DNA of 59,438 nt from Pirellulales bacterium (GCA_016931995.1 JAFGDS010000141.1:1-59438); one strand, 5' to 3'; positions 51,040 to 59,438 are shown, numbered from the stretch's first letter. Notes: generated by a model from the sequence alone, not told the origin. Numbers and translations are program-made.

Positions 51040-51746
51040 CCGTCCAGTAGCCCTTCAAACAGCGCCGAGCCGATCCGCGCCATGGTGGCCCCTTCCTCGA
51101 TGGCCGTCTCGAAATCGCCGCTCATGCCCATCGAAAGCTCGGCCAGATTCACCCGCCCCGCCAGCCGGACGTTGAGCCGGTCGCGCAGCTCGCGCAATCC
51201 GGCGAATTCCCTCCGCGCCTGGTCTGGCGTGCCGCCCCAGGACGACATGCCCATCAGGCCGCGCAGCTCCACGTTCTCGCACGCCGGCCACGCGGTAAGG
51301 AGCGGCTCGACCTCGTCGGGGCGCAGCCCGTGCTTGCTGGCTTCGCCTGAAATGTTCACCTCGAGCAGGATCGGCACGCGCCGACCCAGCTCGCCGGCGA
51401 TCCGGTCCACCGCCTCCAGCAGCTTCGGGCCGTCGATCGACTGGACCATCTCGACGAGTTCGAGCGTCCGGCGGACCTTATTGCGCTGGAGCGTGCCGAT
51501 CATGTGCCAGCGGAGCGGCAGGTCGGCCAGAGCCGCGGCCTTGGCGGCAAGCTCCTGCGGCCGGTTCTCGCCCAGCACGGTGCAGCCGCACCGAGCCAAT
51601 GCGCGGATGTCGTCCGGCCCGACGTACTTGGTCACGGCGACCAGTTCGACCTCGTCTCCCCGCCGGCCCGACCGCGCGGCCGCGTCCTCGATCCGCCCGC
51701 GGATCGCGGCCACGTTCTGGGCGATTTGTTTCACGCGGTCGAACAT
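51036..51746 (-). CDS. YggS/PROSC-family PLP homeostasis protein
   Basis: 236-aa single-domain TIM-barrel protein that binds pyridoxal phosphate and helps control free PLP and amino-acid pools. The PLP Lys is in ELVAVTKYV (Lys40); LGENRPQEL, WHMIGTLQRNKV and LSMGMSGDFETAIEEGATMA plus RIGSALFE are family signatures. Two starts are possible, ATG 51746 and ATG 51752; the open frame to 51914 is the translation of a dispersed repeat. Coupled to YggU. Confidence 0.94.
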   Translation of the reverse strand: MFDRVKQIAQNVAAIRGRIEDAAARSGRRGDEVELVAVTKYVGPDDIRALARCGCTVLGENRPQELAAKAAALADLPLRWHMIGTLQRNKVRRTLELVEMVQSIDGPKLLEAVDRIAGELGRRVPILLEVNISGEASKHGLRPDEVEPLLTAWPACENVELRGLMGMSSWGGTPDQARREFAGLRELRDRLNVRLAGRVNLAELSMGMSGDFETAIEEGATMARIGSALFEGLLDG

Positions 51747-52246
51747 CGCCATCTTCGTCGCAATCGCCGGGCGGGTACCACTGCTGGCTTGTCCAGCAGT
51801 GCGACCTCTCGCCAGACGCTGCTGGACAAGCCAGCAGTGGTACCGCTTTTTGACGCATGTCGCTAAGACGCGCAAACCAGGCAAGCCGGGGCGTCCGCGC
51901 AATCCCGCGTTCATCCTATCAGCCGATTCGTCCCCCAGTCAAGAAGTCGGCTTTACGCGGCAGGGCCATTTGCGAATAATTGCCCCCGCGACTGCCGCCT
52001 CCGTTGTCTGTAGGAGGCGACTCCCGTCGCCGATGCGCCAGGAGCCGGCTCGTTGTCGGCGAGCGTGTGCCACTGGCTCTGCCAGTGCTGAATCGCCTGT
52101 GTTTCCGGGCACTGGCAGAGCCAGTGGCACTCAAAACAGGCCCCAAAACACGAACCCTCAATTCACTGACACGGCACGCTAGGAGCCGGCTCGTTGTCGG
52201 CGACAGGGGTCGCCTTCCACAACTCTATTCCAGAAAGATCCTGCCC
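51747..52246. repeat. Divergent gap with three repeat families
   Basis: About 500 bp with no gene. It holds an inverted CCACTGCTGGCTTGTCCAGC pair at 51774-51844, GGCGACTCCCGTCGCCGA at 52012-52035 and a diverged copy at 52185-52217, and inverted GTGCCACTGGCTCTGCCAGT copies at 52065-52135. Confidence 0.82.
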
Positions 52247-54733
52247 ATGGCCCTTCTCCCCCGCCATTCCCGTTGGCTTGCCTCCCGACTGCTGATCGCC
52301 GCGCTAGCACCGAGCGTGGTGTTCCTTTTCGGCTGCGGCTCGGGCGACAAATCGTCCGACGATCCGGGCGCCGCGGTCGCCCCCAGCTCGTCCGCCTCCG
52401 CGCAAGGCGCGGCCGCCGACGCCCCCAACGCGCAGGCCATCCTCCGCGACATGGTCAAGGCCTACCGCGAAGCCCCCGGCTATGAAGACGAAGGCCGGGT
52501 TATCCTGGGGCTTGAGATCGACGGGAAGCCGGGGGAAGACAAGGCCGACTACCGCGTCGCGTTGGCCCGGCCCGGCAAGCTCCGCGTGCAGGCGTACCAG
52601 GGCGCCGTCGTCTGCGATGGCCAGACCCTTTTCGGCTTTTCGGCCAGCGCGCCGCAGCGCGTGCTCCGCCGGCCGGCGCCCCAGCCGCTCACCATCCCGT
52701 CCATCTTCTCCGAGGCGATCCTTGCCGACTCCATGGCTCAGGGGCCCACGGCCGATTACTTCTGGGTGCCGGCCCAGGTTGTCCTTCTCCTGGCCGACGA
52801 TCCGCTCAAGACGCTCCTTCACCGCGCCGCGCGGGTCGAGCTGCTCGATCCCGGCACGGTCGAAGGCCGAACGTGCCACCGCGTCCAGGTCAGCCGACCC
52901 GAGGGCAAGAGCGTCTTCTGGATCGACCAGCAGTCGCATGTCCTACGACGGATCGTGTATCCCACGGAATTGCTTACCGACATCGACGGCACGGGCAGGG
53001 CCAAGATCGTCTCCCTCGTGGTCGAATTGGCCAACGCGCAGTTGGCCGCTCCCACCGACCCGAAGGCATTCGTCTTCGAAGTGCCGAAGGACGCCGAGGT
53101 GAGCGACGTTCTGGTGCCGCACGAATTGGCCGGGTTGGGCAAGCCTTCGCCCGACTTCTTCTTCGACGGGCTCGACGGCAAACCGATCACGCGCACGTCG
53201 CTGGCCGGCAAGGTCGTCGTGATCGACTTCTGGGCCACGTGGTGCCAGCCGTGCCGTCAGTGGCTGCCGGAACTCCAAAAGGTTTACGAACGATTTCAGA
53301 ACAACCCGCAAGTGGCCTTCCTTGCCGTGAGCGTCGACGCCGCGGACGTGCCCAACGGGGAGCTCGCCAAGGCGCTCGACGGCATGGGCGTCCGCATGAG
53401 CGTCTATCGCGATTCGCGGGAGTTCGCCGCGAAGGCGTTCCACGTCCTGGGCATTCCCACCACGATCGTGCTGGATGCCAAGGGCAACGTCCAGAGCTTC
53501 GACACCGGCGGCCGCCCGACACTCGGTGGCGAGCTCGCCAATTGGATCGACCGGCTCCTGGCCGGCAAAGACGTCTTTCCCGACAAACAACGCGCGTTGG
53601 AGATCCGAAAGGCCGACTACCAGCGGATCTTCGAGCACATGGTCAACACCGGCCTGTACATCAGCCCGCTCGACGTGATTCAGGAACTTCCGCCCTCGGG
53701 CGTGGCCGAAAAGACCGCGCCCAAGCGGCTCCAGATCGCTCCCGCCTGGAAGTGCGCGGAGCTGACCCTGGCCGGCGACGTCCTCTGCGTTGAGTCGAAA
53801 GACGGGCCGCCGCGGATCTACGTTATCGACGGCGGCAGGGCCGTGGCCGAGTTGGACCCCGCCTCAGGCAAGGTGCTCCGCCGCGAGCAGGTCCGGCCGG
53901 CCGATGCCGAACCGATCCTGTTTCTTCGCACGAACGTCGGCGCGGACGGCAAACGGCTGTTTGTCGGCTCCGGTCGCGGGGCGCAGCAATTCCACGTCTT
54001 CGACGAGAACCTGCGCCCGCTGTGGAGTCTCCCGCCCGACGCCGAGCGGAATCGCCACGCCGGCGTGGGCGACGTGCAAGTGGGCGACCTCGACGCCGAC
54101 GGACGGCTCGAAGCCTGCGTGGGCTATCTCGGCCTGGTGGGCGTTAAGTGCTTCCGGCTCGACGCCGCGGCGCCGGCCGACGCCGTCTGGTCGCAGCGGG
54201 CCGTGGCCAACGTCTGCAAGCTCGCCCTGGAAGGCCCCGACGCGACGGGCAAGCGGCGGGTCCTCTGCGCCAACGAGCAGACCAGCCTGGTCGCCATCGA
54301 CTCGGCCGGTCAGTTAGCCAGCAAGATATCCCTCGACGGCCGATTGCTCTACTGGATCGCCACGGCCGACGTGGACGGCCGCGGGGGCCATGAGATGTGC
54401 GGTCTGTGCGCGCCGGAGCTGGGGCGGAACGTCGCGTTGGGCATGGACGCCGCCGGCAATCTGCTCTGGAGCCATGACCTGCCTGACGGCCTCCAGCAGT
54501 CGAGCAATCTGGTCGGCGCGCTGCGTCTTGACCCCGAAGGTCCGGCCCATTGGCTGCTGGTGGGGCCGGACGGCTCGCTGCACGTCGTCTCCGCGTCGGG
54601 CCAACCGGTGGACCAGTTCAACTACGGCTCGCCCATCCACGGCATGGCCACGACGCGCTCGGCCCAAGGACCGGTCCTGATCATTACCAGCCCCACCGGC
54701 GTGGAAGCCCTGCGGATCCAAGGGCCGCGGTGA
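52247..54733 (+). CDS. Large lipoprotein with thioredoxin (TlpA/ResA-type) domain
   Basis: 828 aa. The N-terminus LASRLLIAALAPSVVFLFGC is a lipoprotein signal with lipobox LFGC (Cys30). A domain at about 60-280 looks LolA/DUF2092-like (outer-membrane lipoprotein-sorting fold: MVKAYREAPGYEDEGRVILG). A thioredoxin domain follows, with WATWCQPC at residues 329-336, and FHVLGIPTTIVLDAKG. From about 500 to the end is a beta-propeller of FG-GAP/PQQ type (VGDVQVGDLDADGRLEACVG, DVDGRGGHEM). It would sit on the periplasmic side of a membrane and move thiol electrons. Target unknown. The upstream frame is repeat sequence; ATG 52247 is the first with a signal peptide. Confidence 0.88.
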   Translation: MALLPRHSRWLASRLLIAALAPSVVFLFGCGSGDKSSDDPGAAVAPSSSASAQGAAADAPNAQAILRDMVKAYREAPGYEDEGRVILGLEIDGKPGEDKADYRVALARPGKLRVQAYQGAVVCDGQTLFGFSASAPQRVLRRPAPQPLTIPSIFSEAILADSMAQGPTADYFWVPAQVVLLLADDPLKTLLHRAARVELLDPGTVEGRTCHRVQVSRPEGKSVFWIDQQSHVLRRIVYPTELLTDIDGTGRAKIVSLVVELANAQLAAPTDPKAFVFEVPKDAEVSDVLVPHELAGLGKPSPDFFFDGLDGKPITRTSLAGKVVVIDFWATWCQPCRQWLPELQKVYERFQNNPQVAFLAVSVDAADVPNGELAKALDGMGVRMSVYRDSREFAAKAFHVLGIPTTIVLDAKGNVQSFDTGGRPTLGGELANWIDRLLAGKDVFPDKQRALEIRKADYQRIFEHMVNTGLYISPLDVIQELPPSGVAEKTAPKRLQIAPAWKCAELTLAGDVLCVESKDGPPRIYVIDGGRAVAELDPASGKVLRREQVRPADAEPILFLRTNVGADGKRLFVGSGRGAQQFHVFDENLRPLWSLPPDAERNRHAGVGDVQVGDLDADGRLEACVGYLGLVGVKCFRLDAAAPADAVWSQRAVANVCKLALEGPDATGKRRVLCANEQTSLVAIDSAGQLASKISLDGRLLYWIATADVDGRGGHEMCGLCAPELGRNVALGMDAAGNLLWSHDLPDGLQQSSNLVGALRLDPEGPAHWLLVGPDGSLHVVSASGQPVDQFNYGSPIHGMATTRSAQGPVLIITSPTGVEALRIQGPR

Positions 54734-55010
54734 GGGGACTGTCCCAATTTTTCGCGCCAGGGGGCTGTCCCCCTTGGATGTCCCTTGGCAAGTGGCGTTG
54801 TGCGGCAGGCCAGACTCCGCTTCTCTGGTCGCGACAGAAGCACGAGCAATCCGCCTTCCGTCACAAGTCCCATTGGACACCGGAGTCATGCCTTAGAAAA
54901 TCCCGGGGGTTCGGGGGCAGAGCCCCCGCGCATCCTTCTGTTGGATGAACCTGAAAAGAACACTGTTGGACAAGCCAGCAGTGGCACCCTTCGACGAGCC
55001 GCAACCTTCC
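54734..55010. repeat. Gap with three repeat families between convergent genes
   Basis: No gene. GGGGACTGTCCCAATTTTTC family at 54735-54778 (the nuoL/nuoA type), a single CCATTGGACACCGGAGTCAT element with long hairpin tail (GGGGGCAGAGCCCCC) at 54869-54925, and a TGGACAAGCCAGCAGTGG arm at 54966-54983. Confidence 0.85.
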
Positions 55011-55259
55011 TCACACCGACGCCGTCACGTTCACCCGCCGGCCTTTGCGGTCGAAGTGGACGTAGCCGTCCATGAGGGCGAAGAGGGTGTAGTCGTTGCC
55101 GCAGCCGACCCCCTTGCCGGGGTGGAACCGCGTACCCAACTGCCGGACCAGGATGCTCCCGGCGCTAACAAACTGGCCGCCGAATCGCTTCACGCCACGG
55201 CGCTGACCGGCCGAATCGCGACCATTCCGGCTGGAGCCTTGTCCCTTTTTGTGTGCCAT
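55011..55259 (-). CDS. rpmA: 50S ribosomal protein L27
   Basis: 82 aa. Canonical bacterial L27: [60 protein letters not shown], then DGYVHF. The N-terminus starts directly with AHKK, so no cleavable Firmicute-type extension. ATG 55259 follows GAGGAAGG. rplU (L21), usually just upstream, is not present in this window; instead a long leader with a terminator-like hairpin lies upstream. Essential gene, presumably well expressed. Confidence 0.97.
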   Translation of the reverse strand: MAHKKGQGSSRNGRDSAGQRRGVKRFGGQFVSAGSILVRQLGTRFHPGKGVGCGNDYTLFALMDGYVHFDRKGRRVNVTASV

Positions 55260-55627
55260 GGCGGACCCTTCCTCAAATCGATAGATCGTCGTAAGCTGAT
55301 ATTTGATTTGCTTTTAGTGATTCCACACAGCGGCAGGCGCAAACTCCGAGCCGCCGGGGGAACCCTTCTTTTACCCAGAATCCGCAGCCAAGTCAAGTGG
55401 CCTGGGGGCAAGCTGGCCAGACGTCACCGGGTACACTGCCAGTCCGGCGCTACCATTCGTCTGGCTTCCTAATGATGGCCCCGGAACTGCCAGTGATTTG
55501 GGCAGGGAACTGCGACACCTTAAGGAGTCCAAGGGGTAATAGCCGGTGCTTGTCCGCGATGGCTCGCAGCTCAACGGCAGCTCCTCGAATGGGGTTCCTG
55601 GCCGGCATGGCTCGTGTTCCGTCCGGC

Positions 55628-55691
55628 AAAAAAAGAGCCGGTCATATAGACCGGCCAAACCGCTCTCGAGGAGCGGGGAGTCGTCATTTCT
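55628..55691 (-). ncRNA. Candidate small RNA or attenuator leader upstream of rpmA
   Basis: The predicted transcript begins near 55691, folds CCGCTC-CTCGA-GAGCGG (55677-55661), then GCCGGTC-TATAT-GACCGGC (55655-55637), and ends with TC plus TTTTTTT (to 55628): a textbook rho-independent terminator only about 60 nt from the start. It is either a free small RNA or a leader that attenuates rpmA, which lies 370 nt downstream on the same strand. Confidence 0.5.
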
Positions 55692-55697
55692 CACTTA

Positions 55698-55727
55698 ATT
55701 ATCGGTTACACTCTTCTCTATTGTCAA
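55698..55727 (-). promoter_or_regulatory. Sigma-70-type promoter upstream of rpmA
   Basis: On the minus strand TTGACA (55727-55722) and GATAAT (55703-55698) are separated by 18 nt; a TGT lies 5 nt before the -10. This is the clearest consensus promoter seen in the window. Start of transcription would be near 55691. Confidence 0.7.
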
Positions 55728-55912
55728 CAATCCGTCAATTGCGTCAATGGCCATTTTGGCGCCGTCGTCGCAAACGACTGGTGCTTAACGAGTTGAAGAG
55801 CGTGTCGCGACAAGCCCTTGGCATTCTCTCCGTAAAAACAATACACCACCCGTGCGGCGTATTGGTGGGGCGGGACACGGGGTTCGCGGGAGTGTTCTTC
55901 GAAGACCCCTGC

Positions 55913-56857
55913 TCACGGCCGGCTCAGGCTGGGCAGGTAGAGCCACTCGTAGTCCGGCTCGCCCGGATAGCCGCGGCGGAGGGCCTTTTCCTGGGAGAGC
56001 TCGTCGCCGGGACGCCAGAAGTTGAGCTTGAGCGTCTTCAGGAGCAGCGTCCGGTATTTCTCGCGGGGGGCGCCGGGGGCGTACTGGCCGGGTTTGTCCC
56101 GCCAGCGGTAGGCGTTGGTCAGTCCTTGCACGTAGATGGTGAATCGGTCGATCCGCGGGTCGATCTCCTCCCAGGTGGCGACGCCCCAGACCGTTTCGCC
56201 GACGGCGATTTCGCGGGCCATGTCCACGGCGTTGTGCAGGGGCTCGCGGGCGGTGGCCTGCTTCATGCCCGACCAGGCCGGCACGCGGCGATCCTCCCGG
56301 GCGCGGATGGCCGGCATCGCCAGCGGGATGACGCGATCGGGATACGCCTTGTTGTATTCGGGGCTTTCCAGCAGAAACTCCGGAACGAAACGGATGGGTT
56401 TGTCCTGGTATTCGGCGGTGTACTTGCCGTCCTCGCCTTCGGCCGGGTGCATCCAACCCCAGCGCGGCGGCCCTTCTTTCTGCTGTTCTTGCGGGACGTT
56501 CGTCACGCTGTAGACGAGGTAATGGATGGCCTTGCGCTGCATCTTGCCGCTTTCCTGCGGCATGTCGATCCAAACCATGCGCAGCGGCTTGAACTCGAAC
56601 TTCAGGCTCCAGATGTCGCGGCGGAAGGTGGCGTCGCGGGCCCAATCGAACTTGGCGTCCACCGCGAGAAGCTCGACCACGTCGTGGTGGCTGAACGATT
56701 CGTCGACCTGCCGGGCGGAATCGGTGGCCTTCATCACGCCCTTGGCCGGGGCGCGGTACGGGGCCTTGCCCCCGTCCTGCTGGCCGAGCACACCCGCCGG
56801 CGCCAGCCACGCGAGCACAAGAAACAACACGATCCCCACGTGCGCCGGGCGGTTCAT
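55913..56857 (-). CDS. Exported protein of unknown function
   Basis: 314 aa. Signal peptide MNRPAHVGIVLFLVLAWLAP with cleavage near VLGQ. I do not recognise the family. Features: DLWSLKFEFKPLRMVWIDMP-like stretch (DIWSLKFEFKPLRMVWIDMP), a Trp-rich MHPAEGEDGKYTAEYQD region and a C-terminal YEWLYLPSLSRP. No metal or catalytic motif stands out. Start ATG 56857 is preferred to a frame reaching 56917. Neighbours give no hint. Confidence 0.75.
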   Translation of the reverse strand: MNRPAHVGIVLFLVLAWLAPAGVLGQQDGGKAPYRAPAKGVMKATDSARQVDESFSHHDVVELLAVDAKFDWARDATFRRDIWSLKFEFKPLRMVWIDMPQESGKMQRKAIHYLVYSVTNVPQEQQKEGPPRWGWMHPAEGEDGKYTAEYQDKPIRFVPEFLLESPEYNKAYPDRVIPLAMPAIRAREDRRVPAWSGMKQATAREPLHNAVDMAREIAVGETVWGVATWEEIDPRIDRFTIYVQGLTNAYRWRDKPGQYAPGAPREKYRTLLLKTLKLNFWRPGDELSQEKALRRGYPGEPDYEWLYLPSLSRP

Positions 56858-57392
56858 CAACGGGATTCTCTCTCTGTCTGCGTTGGGCTCGGTGGTCCGA
56901 CACCCCACACTGCGCAAAGCCGCCTCTTCCCCGAAATCGGGAGAGCCTACCTAACTAACTAGTATAGCCGCCCGTCGATCAGACCGTCAAGGAACGCAAT
57001 CCCCCCATGAGAGCTATCCATACGGCCAATTCATTTCGCCCATGTGCCCACATAAACGGCAGATTCCCAACAATGTGCATGGCCCTGGCAATCCTGCCCG
57101 GTCCCGTCGGCGTTTCCGTTAAGGCTGTCAGGACCCGATTTCGATAAATGGATAACGGGCTGAGGATGGGTGAGATCGTTAGCCCGGGATACTTGGCCAA
57201 GATCGACCGGCGGTTGCTGGGGTGACCGCCGGACGATCGCGCGAGAGCACTGACGCGAACGGCCACGGGACAGGATGGCCCGAGTGCGCGGGCAGGTCGG
57301 AGGCGGGTTTGCTTCACCCGCCGACTCACTGGGCAGTCGCCCGACCTGCCGCCGGCGCACGCGGCGCCATCCTGTTCTGTTTTCTTGTCTTC
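56858..57392. other. Intergenic region with structured RNA-like element
   Basis: About 530 bp without a supported gene; no open frame here has family features. AT-richer in the first half (56950-57160). The second half is dominated by the branched hairpin element at 57270-57375. Confidence 0.5.
57270..57392 (+). ncRNA. Multibranched structured element followed by T-rich tract
   Basis: Nested complementary segments: ACAGGATGGC (57270-57279) with GCCATCCTGT (57366-57375); GTGCG (57284-57288) with CGCAC (57356-57360); GGCAGGTCGG (57291-57300) with CCGACCTGCC (57341-57350). Inside are two hairpins, GGCGGGT/ACCCGCC (57302-57322) and CGACT/AGTCG (57322-57339). TCTGTTTTCTTGTCTTCTT follows on the plus strand. 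Strand is inferred only from that tail. Confidence 0.5.
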
Positions 57393-58253
57393 TTACGCGC
57401 TCTCCGCCGGCGCCAGCGCGAGCTGCTTGAGGGCGTTGAGGGCGGCCAGGACGTCGTCGGCGCGGACGTCGCGCCAGCCGGCGAGCTTGTGGCGGACGAT
57501 GGCCAGCTTCAAAGCCTCGATCGCGTCGGCCAAGTCGTCCGGCAGCTCGGGCAAGTCCTCGAACGGCCGGACGGGCTCGACGGTCGGGCGGGCGTCGAGG
57601 ACCGTCTGGCCTTCGTTCTCGCGACGCTCGTGTTGCGCGCGGTTGGTCTTGCTGGCGGGGTCGTCATCGGCCGCGTCGTCGGTCGGTTCAACGACGGCCG
57701 TTTTGGCCGAGAGTTCGCGGGGCAGGGGCTCGCCGGGGGCGATGGCATCTTCGTCCAACTCGGCGGCGAACGCGTCGTCCGCGCGGGGCTCGTCGCCCGC
57801 CGGCGCGCCGAGCGTCCGCCAGCGGCGCTCGCGCATGGCGAGGACGGACCATCCGCTTTGGACGGCGCCTTCGAGCCACATTTCGGCGTCGTCCCAGTCG
57901 AGGGCGGCCTGAAAGTGGCTCCAGAACAGGCCGTCGTATCGGGCGTGCGTGTCGCCGAAGCGCTGGAAAACGCGACGGAGCCGCCCGACGTGCTGCGGCG
58001 TGACGCCGCCGACCCGGCGCGCCCAGGCGTCGTCGCCGTACGCGGCGGCCGAGGCGCCGACGGCGAGGAGGTCCTCGCGCCACGCGAGAATGATCCGGCC
58101 CTTCTCCCAGTTCGTCGTGCTCACCAGGCGATTCCACGAGCCGACGTGTTTGGTGCTCGCGTCCTCGACGGCGGGGTTTTCCTCCTCGGCGGATTCGATC
58201 CAACCGGCGTTTTCGTCAAGCTCCGTTTCGGGCAGATCCCACGGTTCGTCCAT
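57393..58253 (-). CDS. Conserved-looking protein of unknown function
   Basis: 286 aa, acidic, soluble, no signal peptide. The N-terminal half reads as an alpha-helical domain rich in Trp (NRLVSTTNWEKGRIILAWRE, FWSHFQAALDWDDAEMWLEG); the C-terminal half is a disordered acidic linker (EPTDDAADDDPASKTNRAQH) ending in a helical segment. ATG 58253 follows GAGGAAAC. I do not recognise the family. The next gene upstream on the same strand (58564) codes for another small protein, possibly in the same unit. Confidence 0.7.
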   Translation of the reverse strand: MDEPWDLPETELDENAGWIESAEEENPAVEDASTKHVGSWNRLVSTTNWEKGRIILAWREDLLAVGASAAAYGDDAWARRVGGVTPQHVGRLRRVFQRFGDTHARYDGLFWSHFQAALDWDDAEMWLEGAVQSGWSVLAMRERRWRTLGAPAGDEPRADDAFAAELDEDAIAPGEPLPRELSAKTAVVEPTDDAADDDPASKTNRAQHERRENEGQTVLDARPTVEPVRPFEDLPELPDDLADAIEALKLAIVRHKLAGWRDVRADDVLAALNALKQLALAPAESA

Positions 58254-58563
58254 TGCGGTGGGTTTCCTCGGTTTGATTTGGTGGTGTTTGCTGGCACATT
58301 AGCGGCCGCTTCGCGGCGCGGATTGGCGTGGACGCAACCGGGCGCGGCGGCGACGAAAGGGCGTTATTTTACCAAGTTTCGGCGACGTTTTTCCACGCGC
58401 GGGCGCTTTGGGCGATCGACAATCGCCCGGAATGCTGGCGGCGAAACACTTTGGGTGAGGCGGCTCGCGCGCGGGGGGCCGACGGCCGTGGGGAAAACCT
58501 GTCGATGGGGTCGCGGTCAGCGTGGGGTGGTGGGGCATTTGCCCGACGGATTCTCGATGATGG
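58254..58563. other. Gap between two minus-strand unknown genes
   Basis: About 310 bp, GC-rich. It contains a GCCGCTTCGCGGC palindrome near 58307 and a GGGCGATCGACAATCGCCC palindrome near 58411. No gene or promoter was clear. Confidence 0.45.
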
Positions 58564-59160
58564 CTACTTGTCCGGCTTGTCCCTTTCTTCAACGGCCCGC
58601 AATCGGGCGATCATTTCGACGACCTGGTCGTCCGACCGGCGCGCGTCGGGGACGCGGTTGAGGAGCATCCGCACGCGTTCGAGCTGCCGGGGGGGAAAGA
58701 CGGCCGCCTCGACCAGGCAGAGACAGCACTCGGCCATCTCGATGTTCTGTTCGGTGGTGCGTTCTTGGACGTGGAAGATTTCTTCATACCTTTCCCGCTT
58801 CCGCGCGATGCCACGCTGTCTGACGCGGCAGGGTGGGCAGCGGACGCAGTCCGAGTCGAGGCCGAATCCCAACTCCTCATACCAGTGTTTCTGTTCCTCC
58901 GCGAAGAAAAGGAACGGCCTGCCGCAGTCGCGACAGATTCTTTTGAGATCGAAGTAATGCGTGACGGGGACCGTGGCGGGAGTCTGCCGGCTCAGGTCGG
59001 CCACGATTGCCGTGCCGGGGATTTTCCAGTCATCCAACGCCCGCCAACCCAAATAGACGCCCTCGCAACCTGGGCGGGGATCCAGCCCGGTGATTCTTGG
59101 CCGATTGCCAAAGCGAGGATGCTCGACGTACAACTCGAAGGGATCGTCGGGTTGGATCAT
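58564..59160 (-). CDS. Zinc-ribbon domain protein of unknown function
   Basis: 198 aa from ATG 59160. The middle carries a likely zinc-ribbon: CRDCGRPFLFFAEEQKHWYE, followed about 15 residues later by CVRCPPCRVRQR, matching the treble-clef/zf-trcl type. A second Cys pair (ECCLC) lies further on. N-terminal part has EHPRFGNRPRITGLDPRPG. A nucleic-acid or protein-binding role is plausible for zinc ribbons of this type but unproven. The upstream frame to 59421 is repeat sequence and is excluded. Confidence 0.75.
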   Translation of the reverse strand: MIQPDDPFELYVEHPRFGNRPRITGLDPRPGCEGVYLGWRALDDWKIPGTAIVADLSRQTPATVPVTHYFDLKRICRDCGRPFLFFAEEQKHWYEELGFGLDSDCVRCPPCRVRQRGIARKRERYEEIFHVQERTTEQNIEMAECCLCLVEAAVFPPRQLERVRMLLNRVPDARRSDDQVVEMIARLRAVEERDKPDK

Positions 59161-59438
59161 GGGGATCGGCTCGGACAAGGGGTGTTTCGGCGATCGACGG
59201 CGTTCTTCTTGGAGGGCCGCGCACTGTTTCGGCGTCCCCTCGGCCGCTCGCGCGGCCACCCTCTCCCGCGAGGCGGGAGAGGGGAGGGATGTACGGTGGG
59301 GCACACTTGCCCCACCGTGTTCATGGTGGATGTTGGTGGGGCAGGTGTGCTCCACGCTACGTTGTGGGCGAAACGGTGGCAGGTTCTCCTTGCTCACTGG
59401 CGGAGCCAGTGGCACACACATACGGACTATCGGGCCGG
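59161..59438. repeat. Repeat-bearing window end
   Basis: No gene. It contains CCCTCTCCCGCGAGGCGGGA at 59260-59280, an inverted GTGGGGCACACTTGCCCCAC/GTGGGGCAGGTGTGCTCCAC pair at about 59297-59358 and a GGCGGAGCCAGTGGCACAC arm at 59400-59418. Confidence 0.75.

Larger units (their letters stand above)
55260..55912. other. rpmA upstream region with promoter and possible leader RNA
   Basis: About 650 bp with no convincing gene; a GTG-started minus frame of 107 codons (55371-55694) has no family features. It contains the promoter and small transcript listed next, and an AT-richer stretch at 55680-55740. Nothing else was recognised. Confidence 0.5.

Noticed and set aside
51747-51914. N-terminal extension of YggS
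   Set aside because: The extra codons translate the CCACTGCTGGCTTGTCC repeat; the family begins at the Met near 51746.
55371-55694. 107-codon minus frame upstream of rpmA
   Set aside because: It starts at GTG with no ribosome site, runs through the terminator hairpin and has no recognisable features.
57270-57392. RNase P RNA, tmRNA, 6S or SRP RNA at the branched hairpin
   Set aside because: None of the conserved sequence motifs of these RNAs could be found there.

Overview
The window is GC-rich and carries 46 recognisable protein genes, counting the two halves of one UGA-interrupted frame separately. It looks like a Planctomycetota chromosome. That is inference from gene content (a BlaI/M56 pair, a C25 gingipain-like peptidase, an NHLRC2-type thioredoxin/NHL protein, an H1-like lysine-rich protein, planctomycete-style exported proteins) and from the many short palindromic repeats in nearly every gap. 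It is Gram-negative-like: lpxB and a TonB-dependent receptor are present. No rRNA, tRNA, IS element, prophage or CRISPR array was seen.

Layout. 0.4-5.1 kb: a BASS-type transporter, lpxB, an M50 metalloprotease and an H1-like protein. 5.2-7.2 kb: a small receiver-like protein and a degenerate NtrC-like regulator. 7.3-23.4 kb, minus strand: all 14 complex I genes in canonical nuoA-N order, much invaded by repeats. 24.2-30.6 kb: an M20 peptidase, ruvX, a TonB receptor, a ferredoxin-nitroreductase and a SIMPL protein. 30.9-32.7 kb: a compact methyltransferase/endonuclease-like pair. 33-35.8 kb: a BlaI repressor coupled to an M56-SLBB-PDZ fusion. 36.1-41.5 kb: gyrA, a sugar-nucleotide reductase and a DMT-type transporter. 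41.7-49.1 kb: a C25 peptidase, an NHLRC2-like protein, an FHA-GAF sigma-54 activator and a membrane protein whose frame is broken by one UGA. 49.4-54.7 kb: a Tat-type phosphoesterase, YggU, YggS and a large thioredoxin lipoprotein. 55-59.4 kb: rpmA and three poorly known genes.

How the genes work together. The nuo operon encodes a complete proton-pumping NADH:quinone oxidoreductase with every Fe-S ligand set visible. Many nuo junctions overlap by 4-10 nt, while others are split by repeat clusters. Several nuo 3' ends lie inside repeats, and one hairpin repeat family sits in frame within nuoL and nuoA. BlaI and the M56 fusion share a 4-nt stop/start overlap and two upstream dyads, so they look like a proteolytic sensor circuit with an export-protein-like periplasmic part.

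Most noteworthy: the in-frame UGA followed by a SECIS-like hairpin at 48184-48217; the M56-SLBB-PDZ sensor; repeat insertions inside complex I genes; a multibranched structured element at 57270-57375; and a promoter-hairpin-terminator unit upstream of rpmA. Function calls come from motifs read by eye; no database search was run.
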